Positions 26,104 through 33,908 of a DNA stretch of 49,665 nucleotides are shown here, one piece after another. This DNA is from Richelia sp. SL_2_1. GTDB lineage: Bacteria > Cyanobacteriota > Cyanobacteriia > Cyanobacteriales > Nostocaceae. Location: assembly GCA_012033205.1 (NCBI GenBank), contig JAAUSO010000032.1, positions 1-49,665 of the forward strand, read 5' to 3'. The number at the start of each line of letters is the position of its first letter. The first letter of the stretch is position 1. Under the pieces are notes generated by a model. The model did no database searches, was not told the origin of the DNA, and saw nothing but the letters and a program-made list of their open reading frames with translations. The translations under genes were made by a program, and so were the position numbers.

Positions 26104-26979
26104 ATGAGTATACAAAAAAAACCTTATAGAACTAAGCGTAGCGTAGTAATTAAATTTTATCTATTGATGCTGTTCAATACGTTTATCCTATTTTTAAGTT
26201 TTATTGGTAAAGAACCTTTGGTAGCTTACTTACAAGATTTTAATATTAAAATTTCTCCCTTTTTATTGCCAATAGTAATTGGACTATTTTCACCCTTACC
26301 TTCATGGCTTTTTGTAAAAGAGTCTATCGAGGAATCAATCGAATGTGAATCCAAAGCAAAAATAGAAGATAATCGTGAAAAATGTGAATCCGAAATAAAA
26401 AAAATCAAGGAAGAATATGAAAGAAAAGCACCTGAAATAATTAAAGAAAAACAAGAATTAGAATTTTTAGCTATTTGGACAGATAAAGAACAGCTAAATC
26501 ATGTTGACTTCAATGAAATGTCTGAAAAATTGCGTCATGAATTAATGAAAGATAGAAAAGAATTTCAAGAAATTTATCTAGAAAGTTTTAGAAAAAGATA
26601 TGAAGCTCGTCAAGACATTATAAATAAACTAAATGATGATTTATTAAAATCAATTACACGAACAGCAGGTGATTATTCTTTTAGGGAAAAACAAAACGAT
26701 TTTATTACAAAAGAGGAAAATCAAATATATAAGAATATATATGCAATCTTAAGAGCTTGGCTAATTTGCAGTATTAAATTTGATTGCGAGATGCCAACAG
26801 AGCATTTACATCGAATTATTAATAAAAATAGCAAGCGCGAATTAGATGCTTTGAAGTACATTAGAGACAATATATTGTTAGACGATGAATTCAAGGAAAT
26901 ATTAACAAATGATAAATCGAGAGAAATAATTAGTGATTATATCAGTAGATTTTGTCAAAAAATAGATATCAATGCTTGA
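26104..26979 (+). CDS. Unknown protein: two membrane helices and a charged coiled-coil domain
   Basis: A 291-residue protein I do not recognise. After a basic N-terminus (KKPYRTKRS) come two hydrophobic helices (about residues 15-33 and 51-70, the second as ISPFLLPIVIGLFSPLPSW), then about 90 residues rich in Lys and Glu, likely a coiled coil (ECESKAKIEDNREKCESEIK onward), and a helical C-terminal domain with HRIINKNSKRELDALKYIR near residue 240. Its unusually Lys/Glu/Ile-rich, AT-rich codon use differs from the housekeeping genes nearby and suggests acquired DNA. It stands alone in an accessory stretch between repeats. Confidence 0.75.
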   Translation: MSIQKKPYRTKRSVVIKFYLLMLFNTFILFLSFIGKEPLVAYLQDFNIKISPFLLPIVIGLFSPLPSWLFVKESIEESIECESKAKIEDNREKCESEIKKIKEEYERKAPEIIKEKQELEFLAIWTDKEQLNHVDFNEMSEKLRHELMKDRKEFQEIYLESFRKRYEARQDIINKLNDDLLKSITRTAGDYSFREKQNDFITKEENQIYKNIYAILRAWLICSIKFDCEMPTEHLHRIINKNSKRELDALKYIRDNILLDDEFKEILTNDKSREIISDYISRFCQKIDINA

Positions 26980-27034
26980 ATTAAGAAGCCACTTCACTGA
27001 AATAATGTTTTGCAACCTTAGAGGATGTTTTAAA

Positions 27035-27152
27035 CGTATCCGGCGGTTGAAACCGCTACTACACAAACGAAGTCCACCGTAAGGTGGACTAGTAATTTAG
27101 AACCCGCACAGGCGGGTGCCGGTTTGTGTAGCTGCGACTTATAGTCGCCAGG
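27035..27152. repeat. REP-like modular hairpin element, copy 4 (most complete)
   Basis: Order of modules: palindrome GGCGGTTGAAACCGC, linker TACTACACAAACGAA, hairpin GTCCACC-GTAA-GGTGGAC, linker TAGTAATTTAGA, hairpin ACCCGC-ACAG-GCGGGT, then GGTTTGTGTAGCTGCGACT with TATAGTCGCC. The outer parts (ACTACACAAAC and GTTTGTGTAG) are inverse copies, so the whole can fold into one branched structure. Confidence 0.85.
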
Positions 27153-27210
27153 TAAAGTATAAATTAGACTGTATATAAAATAAGCTGATAAGCAAATTTT
27201 TCTATTATTT

Positions 27211-27468
27211 TTAAAAAGGCTTAATATAATTAAAATCAATTTCTTCATTTAAAACTTCACTAAGAGTATTTTTATATTCAATTTCCTGTTCTAAGCTTGG
27301 AAAATTAACTATTGCATTTTCTTCGTTATTTGTAATATACTCAAGCATTTTATCAACGGATGGAAAATTATTTAATATCTCATCATCATTATGGTGTAAT
27401 TGCTTTAAAGCATCATTCGTAATCTTGCTTGCAATTAGTAAAAGTTGATAAATAGTAAATTGAGCCAT
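27211..27468 (-). CDS. Small hypothetical acidic protein
   Basis: An 85-residue acidic, mostly helical protein (ITNDALKQLHHNDDEILNNF, SLEQEIEYKNTLSEVLNEEI) that I do not recognise. A ribosome-binding site is not evident, so whether it is expressed is uncertain. It sits in the AT-rich accessory stretch next to the unknown membrane protein, in convergent orientation. Confidence 0.5.
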   Translation of the reverse strand: MAQFTIYQLLLIASKITNDALKQLHHNDDEILNNFPSVDKMLEYITNNEENAIVNFPSLEQEIEYKNTLSEVLNEEIDFNYIKPF

Positions 27469-27636
27469 TGTTTACATCGTTGAAAAATATTGATGAGGTT
27501 AATAATATTTTTGAATCCGGAGTATGTCACTACCGCTAACTAGGACACCCCAAATTTATTTTTTATCTCCAACAAAACAAAAATTAAAGACTGTAAAAAT
27601 CTGTTCCCTTCTTTTATGTTCCAATAAAAGATTATT

Positions 27637-27666
27637 AACCCCTTCCTAAATTAATAGAAAGGGGTT
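27637..27666 (-). terminator. Terminator of the hemerythrin gene
   Basis: AACCCCTT (27637-27644) and AAGGGGTT (27659-27666) form an 8-bp stem around a 14-base loop, about 45 bp beyond the hemerythrin stop on the minus strand, followed on that strand by AATAATCTTTTATT. A plausible intrinsic terminator. Confidence 0.6.
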
Positions 27667-27712
27667 TACTCATAGAGATTCTAATTTATTCAAAAGCTCT
27701 ATAAACTCATAT

Positions 27713-28756
27713 CTATTTGCTAACTACACCCATTTTCTGTTGAATGCGAGTCTTCGCAGCTTTAAACTCAGTAGCCAATTGTTCGCTTTGTTGGCTGTTG
27801 AGATTATTGCGAATTGCAGCAAACATGGTGCTTTCTTCTTGACGAATATGGTCACCTACTGCATCCATTAACTGCTTGATTTTATCTTTAAATTGAGGTG
27901 AAGAAGGACTAGTAGACTTGATTTCGTCTAACTTGACTTTCATTTCGGCTTGTTCGTCGTATAACTCTTGAGTATCTCCTTCACCGTAGAAAGGACGTAC
28001 TTTGGGATATACAACTTCCTCTTCAGCTTCTGCGTGAGCGCTCAAATCTTTGTAAATCTGACCGAAGTATTCTTGAATCTTCTGGGGATTATCGCTTTGT
28101 AACAATTCAGTGAATAGGGTATTTACCTTGCTGTGATCTGCACGGATAACGTCTTGGACATTCATATCCTGCTTGTCGGAAGTTTGAGTTATCACACTAC
28201 CAACAACACCGCTCAAAGCTGCAATACCATCTTGTACTCGTCCCCAAATGCCTTGATCGGCTTCTTGTCCAGTAAGTTCGCGGACACCCAAGTATTCTAA
28301 AACACCTTTTAATTGTTCTTGGTGAGCGCGGTTTTCAAAGTTGACAGTATTCAGAGGTCCGATTGCTAACATCACATCAGCACCTACTTTCTCAGCAGCT
28401 TTGTGAATTGTGATACCGCTCATTACTTGTTGATGCTTGAGCAATTCATGTTGAAATACTTTTTCATACAGACTCAATTCAGAGCCTTGCATTAACTGTC
28501 TGACTTGCTCAACCATTTGTGAGACAACATTTTCCGGTTTAGCTTGAATGCCATACTGAGTAATTGTAGTCTCGATAATACCCAAATTCTTTTGGTCATC
28601 ATCAAGCATTTTTTGCAAACGTTCGCGAATATCGTTATCGGAAAGTTGTCCAATAAACCGTTGTTCGTTGTCGATAATCAATTGCTGTAACGCTTTCATA
28701 TCCGCCAACTTCATCGCGATCGCAGAGCGTTTAGTATCATCTAAAGTAGCTACCAC
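27713..28756 (-). CDS. Two-domain protein with C-terminal hemerythrin (HHE) domain
   Basis: A 347-residue soluble protein. The N-terminal half (about 1-170) is helical and resembles a ferritin-like/DUF892-type bundle (KLADMKALQQLIIDNEQRFI, EKVFQHELLKHQQVMSG). The C-terminal half is a hemerythrin domain: IRADHSKVNTLFTELL, HAEAEEEVVYPKV and DHIRQEESTMF provide the His, Glu and Asp ligands of a di-iron site. Hemerythrins bind O2 or nitric oxide or buffer iron; its role here is unknown. GTG start with a good GAGGAG ribosome binding site; the gene is monocistronic. Confidence 0.88.
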   Translation of the reverse strand: MVATLDDTKRSAIAMKLADMKALQQLIIDNEQRFIGQLSDNDIRERLQKMLDDDQKNLGIIETTITQYGIQAKPENVVSQMVEQVRQLMQGSELSLYEKVFQHELLKHQQVMSGITIHKAAEKVGADVMLAIGPLNTVNFENRAHQEQLKGVLEYLGVRELTGQEADQGIWGRVQDGIAALSGVVGSVITQTSDKQDMNVQDVIRADHSKVNTLFTELLQSDNPQKIQEYFGQIYKDLSAHAEAEEEVVYPKVRPFYGEGDTQELYDEQAEMKVKLDEIKSTSPSSPQFKDKIKQLMDAVGDHIRQEESTMFAAIRNNLNSQQSEQLATEFKAAKTRIQQKMGVVSK

Positions 28757-29119
28757 AGTGTTTCTCCTCTCTGAAAATTATTTATTAGTGTTATTTTCAG
28801 GTTGCCACAGGTATTGATAGCTTCCATCCTTCTTTTGAGGTATCACGGACATTACCCTGGGTAGATAAAAGTGCTTTCTTGATTTCGTGGAGCGGGTGTA
28901 TAAACAGTAAAAACAGACTTACACGAAGTTAATTAGCTAAAAAATAGTTGTGAGTCATCAATTCAAAAAATACCTTTTATTACATCATTAATTGTGATCA
29001 AATCAGATTTATCCTTAGATAGATAAATATTAAGTTTTGCTTATTCCATTAGGGAGAGAACTTTTTTCAGTAAAAAGAATAGATTTACTAAAAGAACACT
29101 AAATGGAAATTTATCAAAA
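28757..29119. other. 363-bp divergent gap, presumed promoters only
   Basis: Between the divergent hemerythrin and DUF2993 genes. AT-rich; it must hold both promoters. I saw no conserved operator, repeat or RNA structure in it. Confidence 0.5.
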
Positions 29120-29860
29120 ATGCCAGAAAATTCTGGATTAGGGGAACAAGCGCTGAATAAAGTCGCAGAAATAGGGCTGTCTAGTCAGTTGGATCAAGTT
29201 GAAGATTTAAATGTAGATATTAAGACTAATCCTTTGAAAGCGATTCAGGGAGAAGTAGACTCCGTTGATATTGATGGTGATGGTTTGGTAATGGAAAAAG
29301 ACCTCCGCATGGAGGAATTAGATATGCATATTGAGAATGTTGCAATTAATCTTATGAGTGCGGCTTTTGGAAAAATTGAATTAACCAAGCCAACTTTAGG
29401 TAGTGCGAGAGTTGTTTTACTTGAAGAAGATATCAACCGCGCTTTTAATTCCGAATACGTACAGCAACAATTACAAAGTCAAAAAATTAATATTAACGGA
29501 AGACAGACTAATATTGTCCCCCAAAAGGTGGATTTTCGTTTACCAGGGAATGGTAAAGTACAATTAAATGCTACTGTTTTATTAAAAGAGACAGGTGAAA
29601 CAAATCAAGTTGCATTTTCCGCAGTACCGCGTGTTTCTGCTGAAGGAAAAACTGTTATTTTAGAGAATATTGAGTATGATAAAAATCAAGAAAATTCGTC
29701 TGAATTGGCAGAAGCATTAATAAATCAAACCAGCGAATTATTGAATTTAAGCAACTTTGATTTAGAAGGAATGGATTTAACAGTAAAAAGTTTAGAAATA
29801 GAAACAGGAAAACTTGTATTATTAGCTGAAGCTTACGTTGAGAAAATTCCTACAGAGTAA
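29120..29860 (+). CDS. DUF2993 (LmeA-like) protein
   Basis: A 246-residue DUF2993 protein. The domain is beta-rich with alternating hydrophobic strands, and contains TKPTLGSARVVLLEEDINRA, the conserved block of the family, followed by GNGKVQLNATVLL. Actinobacterial relatives (LmeA) act in cell-envelope lipoglycan formation and the fold is thought to bind lipid; the cyanobacterial role is unknown. No signal peptide is visible. It precedes a DUF2231 membrane gene by 65 bp on the same strand; the two may share a transcript. Confidence 0.82.
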   Translation: MPENSGLGEQALNKVAEIGLSSQLDQVEDLNVDIKTNPLKAIQGEVDSVDIDGDGLVMEKDLRMEELDMHIENVAINLMSAAFGKIELTKPTLGSARVVLLEEDINRAFNSEYVQQQLQSQKININGRQTNIVPQKVDFRLPGNGKVQLNATVLLKETGETNQVAFSAVPRVSAEGKTVILENIEYDKNQENSSELAEALINQTSELLNLSNFDLEGMDLTVKSLEIETGKLVLLAEAYVEKIPTE

Positions 29861-29885
29861 TCATTTTAAAACTACCACTTTTTTT

Positions 29886-29923
29886 TAACCTTTGACCTTT
29901 AACCTTAAACCTTAAACCTTTTA
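29886..29923. repeat. Heptamer tandem repeat (ACCTTTG/ACCTTAA)
   Basis: Five units between the DUF2993 and DUF2231 genes, ending only about 3 bases before the ATG of the latter, so the normal ribosome binding position lies within the repeat. Confidence 0.75.
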
Positions 29924-29925
29924 TT

Positions 29926-30468
29926 ATGGAAACTAAAGACAGAAGAACATCTCCCTACCCCAATATTCCCAACTTATTAGAAACAGACGATAGAGAATTT
30001 AGAGATGCTGGTGTACCTAGTACAGTATCTGTTGTAGGACATCCAATTCATCCGATTCTCGTGCAATTTCCCATTGCTTTTTTAGTTGGAGCATTGTTAG
30101 CAGATATTGTTTTCTGGTTCACTAATGATACATTTTGGGCAAGAGCATCTTTCTATTTAATTGCAGGTGGTTTTTTGATGGGTATTCTAGCAGCTATAAC
30201 TGGAATGCTTGACTTTTTGAGAATAGGAAGAACACGTATACGTAGCGCTGGTTGGGCGCATATGGTTTTGAATATTTCAGCTTTATTGTTAACCTTAATT
30301 AACTTAGTATTACGATGGAATTCTCCAGTCGTAGCCGTATTACCTTGGGGGTTAGTAATTTCCCTTGTTGTCGCTACACTTCTCGGTGTTTCGGGTTGGT
30401 ATGGTGGAGAATTAGTTTATCGACATAAGATTTCTGTCATTGGTAATGGCAATCCAGAACAACTTTAA
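29926..30468 (+). CDS. DUF2231 membrane protein
   Basis: A 180-residue membrane protein with four hydrophobic helices and the DUF2231 signature VVGHPIHPILVQFPIA (residues 36-51), whose two histidines are candidates for heme or metal binding; a third, AGWAHMVLN, sits in a later helix. Family members are poorly known. A short charged, soluble N-terminus comes first. It may be co-transcribed with the DUF2993 gene upstream. Confidence 0.85.
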   Translation: METKDRRTSPYPNIPNLLETDDREFRDAGVPSTVSVVGHPIHPILVQFPIAFLVGALLADIVFWFTNDTFWARASFYLIAGGFLMGILAAITGMLDFLRIGRTRIRSAGWAHMVLNISALLLTLINLVLRWNSPVVAVLPWGLVISLVVATLLGVSGWYGGELVYRHKISVIGNGNPEQL

Positions 30469-30530
30469 ATGAGTAAACGGTTAACTTAACTTGGGGTAAA
30501 ATAGACAAAACCTAAATTTTGCGTGGGGTG

Positions 30531-30594
30531 AGAAGTCGGGTTTTTAAGATAAATATCTGTAATACCAGACAATTGTAATAAAAACCCGACTTCT
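30531..30594. repeat. AGAAGTCGGG stem-loop element, perfect copy
   Basis: AGAAGTCGGGTTTTTA (30531-30546) pairs perfectly, 16 of 16, with TAAAAACCCGACTTCT (30579-30594), with a 32-base loop (AGATAAATATCTGTAATACC...). Related copies: 39071, 39163 and, decayed, 15681. A half copy, AAAAACCCGACGAATGACG, follows at 30882. The rest of the 520-bp gap up to the MlaE gene holds a repeat of TACCAAT and no gene. Confidence 0.85.
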
Positions 30595-30717
30595 GGGATG
30601 CCTATCGAACTCACGTTAACAGATAGTAAGATTGATAATTTTATTAAGTGCGTTATATAACATAGCGCACTTTTTTAAACACGGATTAAAAAGGATTACA
30701 CTGATTACACGGATTTA

Positions 30718-30754
30718 ATTACCAATTACCAATTACCAATTACCAATTACCAAT
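30718..30754. repeat. Heptamer tandem repeat (TTACCAA)
   Basis: Five exact units of TTACCAA, the reverse complement of the TTGGTAA repeat seen at 863 and 45856. Confidence 0.9.
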
Positions 30755-30990
30755 TTAGCTGGGGGAGCAAGCTTATTAACTAGAAATGTCATGTAGAGGG
30801 CAGATAATCGCATTGTACCAGATATCCTGGCTCGCTTACATCCTCACCTATAAAAGGATGAGGTTTTACGCTCGATCAATAAAAACCCGACGAATGACGA
30901 TTACAGAATGCTTTCCATTAAACTGATATTAATATTATTGGCAGTTTAATTGTTAATGGCTGTAAAATTGCAACCAAAAGCAAGCAGGAA

Positions 30991-31734
30991 ATGTATGTTG
31001 TGCGTTTTATTTCCGTTTTACTGCTATTAGGTCAAGTGTGGTTGCGTTTATTGCAAGGAAAAACCTGTCATCGTAATGTTTTAGAGCATATGGTGAAAGT
31101 GGGACCAGGTTCGATTTCTCCCGTACTGTTGATAAGCTTTTTTGCAGGGATGATTTTTACGATTCAAACTGCAAGGGAATTAGTGCGGTTTGGTGCAGTT
31201 AATGCTGTTGGTGGTGCTTTTGCTTTGGCTTTCTGTCGGGAATTAGCTCCAATTTTAACTGCTAGTATAGTTGCTGGACAAGTAGGTTCGGCTTTTGCTG
31301 CGGAAATCGGTGCGATGATAGTCACCGAACAAGTTGATGCGCTTTATATGTTGAGAACTAATCCGATTGACTACTTGGTTCTTCCTCGGATTATTGCTTG
31401 TTGTTTAATATTACCAATACTAACTATTTTTTCTTTAGTGATCGGAATTATTGGTGGAATTTTTGCCGCAGCACAGTTTTATCAGGTACCTCCAGAGATA
31501 TTTTTAGAATCGGTGAGAAATTTTTTACAACCATCAGATTTATATATAATTTTGCTCAAAGGCTTCATTTTTGGACTTTTAGTTGCTTTTATTGGTTGCA
31601 GTCATGGTTTAGCAACTTGTGGAGGTGCAAAGGAAGTAGGACAATCTTCAACTAAGGCTGTTGTAAGCAGTTGGGTGATGATTTTTATCACAGATTTTTT
31701 CCTTTCTCTAATATTTTTTGAAAAGCCGATATAA
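30991..31734 (+). CDS. MlaE-family ABC transporter permease
   Basis: A 247-residue inner-membrane permease of the Mla/TGD lipid-transport type, which moves phospholipids or related lipids across the envelope with an ATPase and an MCE protein. The core motif CRELAPILTASIVAGQVGSA and the EQVDALYMLRTNPIDYLV stretch are typical. No ATPase or MCE gene adjoins it, as is common in cyanobacteria. An upstream ATG at 30956 reads MAVKLQPKASRK and would join this frame if one A were added to the AAA run just before 30991, so the true N-terminus may be longer. Confidence 0.88.
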   Translation: MYVVRFISVLLLLGQVWLRLLQGKTCHRNVLEHMVKVGPGSISPVLLISFFAGMIFTIQTARELVRFGAVNAVGGAFALAFCRELAPILTASIVAGQVGSAFAAEIGAMIVTEQVDALYMLRTNPIDYLVLPRIIACCLILPILTIFSLVIGIIGGIFAAAQFYQVPPEIFLESVRNFLQPSDLYIILLKGFIFGLLVAFIGCSHGLATCGGAKEVGQSSTKAVVSSWVMIFITDFFLSLIFFEKPI

Positions 31735-31903
31735 AAAACATTTATCAAAAAACATTGATTGTGAATAAATGTATCGATTATTGGTAATCATCAGGTAAAA
31801 CCTTGAAGTCATGCTTCAATAATTTTAACTTTGATCACAGCATAATTCAGTTTCAGTTACACCCATTTATCTGAAATAAACTGCTAATTTAGGGAAAAAT
31901 TTT

Positions 31904-33742
31904 ATGGGAATCCCAACTCCAAAACAACGACGACAACAATTACTCGAACAGTATGTTTTATCGCGTCGTACTATGTTGGCGTTAATGGGTTTAGCTTGTA
32001 CCCCTGGCTTGGAAACTTTACTGGGGAATGAAACTGAACCGCCAAAACCCGAACCACCAGCGAATCCTAATATCCCCAGTTTACCTCAAAAGGATTCACC
32101 TGCGACTCAACAAGAACGCCAAATGCAGTTGATCAAGACTCGTGAAGAATATCAATTGGGATTGCGATTACCGAATTCACCTCGTGTGGAGACTTTACCC
32201 CCTCAAGAAGCTTTTTCTGAAGGATATAATAATAACCGAGCAATCTTATCGGAGAAAATAGCAGCCAATCAACAAGCATTTCTTGCGAATCCTAAACCTT
32301 TTCAAAGTTTTGATGACTATACTGCACTGTTGAGTGTTTTAGGAGTACCTGATATAGCCAAAACGTTCCGCAATGACGATGTATTTACGCGACAGCGGCT
32401 TTCTGGTTGCAATCCGATGGAACTTCAAAATGTTCTCACTCTTGATTATAATCTTCGGGAAAAATTCGGCATCACGGATGAAATTTTTCAAGCCGTACTG
32501 AGTAAAACAAATCGTAGGAAACGCATTAATCAGACTCTCGATAGTGCTATTCAACAAGGTGGTTTATTTGTCACCGATTATGCAATACTCGATAGTATTC
32601 AACCGAAACAGAACCAATATCTAGGTACCCCGATTGCGCTATATTTAGCCGAAAGGATTCGCGGTAATTTTCAGTTAATTCCCATTGCTATTCAGTTGGG
32701 ACAAAAACCCGGAGAAAGTTTACTTTGCACACCTTTGGATGGGGTAGATTGGACTTTAGCCAAGTTAATTACCCAGATGGCTGACTTTTATGTGAATCAG
32801 CTGTACCGTCATTTGGGACAAACTCATCTGGTAATGGAACCAATCGCATTAGCTACAGTACGTGAACTAGCTGCTCGTCATCCCGTGAATGTACTTTTAA
32901 AGCCTCATTTTGAGTTCACAATGGCAATTAATAGCCTTGCTGATGAGTTGCTAATTAATCCGGGGGGAGCGGTGGATATTATCTTACCGGGTACCTTAGA
33001 AAGCTCGCTGCAACTTAGCGAACGAGGTGTCTCTGAATATTTCAACAATTTTAGTGACTATGCGCTCCCCACCTATTTACGTCAGCGTGGTGTTGATAAT
33101 CCTTCTATATTGAGAGATTTTCCTTATAGAGATGATGGTTTGCTCGTCTGGAATACCTTATTAGACTATGTAAGTAGATATATCAGTATTTATTACAAAT
33201 CCGACCGAGATATCCGCGAAGATTTCGAGTTACAAAATTGGTTACAAACTTTACGGAAACCTGTTAACGATGGTGGTTTTGGCATAGTTTCCTTACCAGA
33301 GGGTTTCATAAACCGCGACCAATTGATAGAAATTTTGACACAAATTATTTTCACCGCAGGTCCCCAACACTCAGCCATCGCTTGGATTCAATATCAGTAT
33401 ATGGGTTTTATTCCGAATATGCCCGGAGCGCTTTATCAGCCGATTCCCACAACCAAAGGAAAATTCGCTGATGAAAACAGCCTAACTAGTTTCCTACCTG
33501 GAGTCAAACCCGCTCTTACTCAAGTTCAATTTATCTCCTTAGTTGGTACGAAACGCGATCCCAAAGCGTTTACAGATTTTGGTGCAAATAGTTTTCAAGA
33601 CTCACGAGCAATTGCAGTTCTTAGTAGTTTACAAAATCGCTTAGAAGTAGTGGAAAAACGGATTGAACGACGAAATAAACGTCGCAAAGAGTGTTATCCA
33701 GGATTTCTTCCCTCTCGGATGTCCAATAGTGTAAGTGGATAG
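31904..33742 (+). CDS. Lipoxygenase-family protein with altered iron-site residues
   Basis: A 612-residue lipoxygenase-type dioxygenase of polyunsaturated fatty acids. The hallmark segment WTLAKLITQMADFYVNQLYR leads to His303 and His308 (HLGQTH) and EPIALATVRELAARHP follows, as in active enzymes. The third iron His is His489 in GPQHSAIAW. Two ligand positions differ: Ala493 stands where Asn (or His/Ser) is usual four residues after the third His, and the chain ends NSVSG where nearly all active enzymes end in Ile, whose carboxylate binds iron. The N-terminus (SRRTMLALMGLA) looks like a twin-arginine signal, so export is possible. Confidence 0.88.
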   Translation: MGIPTPKQRRQQLLEQYVLSRRTMLALMGLACTPGLETLLGNETEPPKPEPPANPNIPSLPQKDSPATQQERQMQLIKTREEYQLGLRLPNSPRVETLPPQEAFSEGYNNNRAILSEKIAANQQAFLANPKPFQSFDDYTALLSVLGVPDIAKTFRNDDVFTRQRLSGCNPMELQNVLTLDYNLREKFGITDEIFQAVLSKTNRRKRINQTLDSAIQQGGLFVTDYAILDSIQPKQNQYLGTPIALYLAERIRGNFQLIPIAIQLGQKPGESLLCTPLDGVDWTLAKLITQMADFYVNQLYRHLGQTHLVMEPIALATVRELAARHPVNVLLKPHFEFTMAINSLADELLINPGGAVDIILPGTLESSLQLSERGVSEYFNNFSDYALPTYLRQRGVDNPSILRDFPYRDDGLLVWNTLLDYVSRYISIYYKSDRDIREDFELQNWLQTLRKPVNDGGFGIVSLPEGFINRDQLIEILTQIIFTAGPQHSAIAWIQYQYMGFIPNMPGALYQPIPTTKGKFADENSLTSFLPGVKPALTQVQFISLVGTKRDPKAFTDFGANSFQDSRAIAVLSSLQNRLEVVEKRIERRNKRRKECYPGFLPSRMSNSVSG

Positions 33743-33761
33743 GAATAGATAAGTAATATTC

Positions 33762-33862
33762 TAACCCGCCTTCGGCGGGTTTTGTCTGTGTAGCTAAGGC
33801 AGCGCGCAGAAGGGGAGATTTTCCCCATGAGCTACTACCGTGCGGTAATAAAGCGCCAGGTA
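33762..33862. repeat. REP-like modular hairpin element, copy 5, diverged
   Basis: Hairpin ACCCGCC-TTCG-GGCGGGT followed by TTTTGTC (a good terminator after the lipoxygenase gene), then TGTGTAGCTAAGGCAGCG, the GGGGAGATTTTCCCC hairpin and TAAAGCGCCAGG. It shares the TTTGT-TGTGTAGCT and GCGCCAGG ends with other copies but has different inner hairpins. Confidence 0.65.
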
Positions 33863-33908
33863 ATATCAACTCCGGATGATTATTTATTATTCCCTACTCC
33901 CTATTCCC

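Noticed and set aside
27030-27248. Minus-strand open frame of 72 codons
   Set aside because: Its C-terminal half is the translated REP-like element and it overlaps the end of a more credible gene.
33621-33869. Minus-strand open frame of 82 codons
   Set aside because: Mostly antisense to the lipoxygenase 3' end and a repeat.
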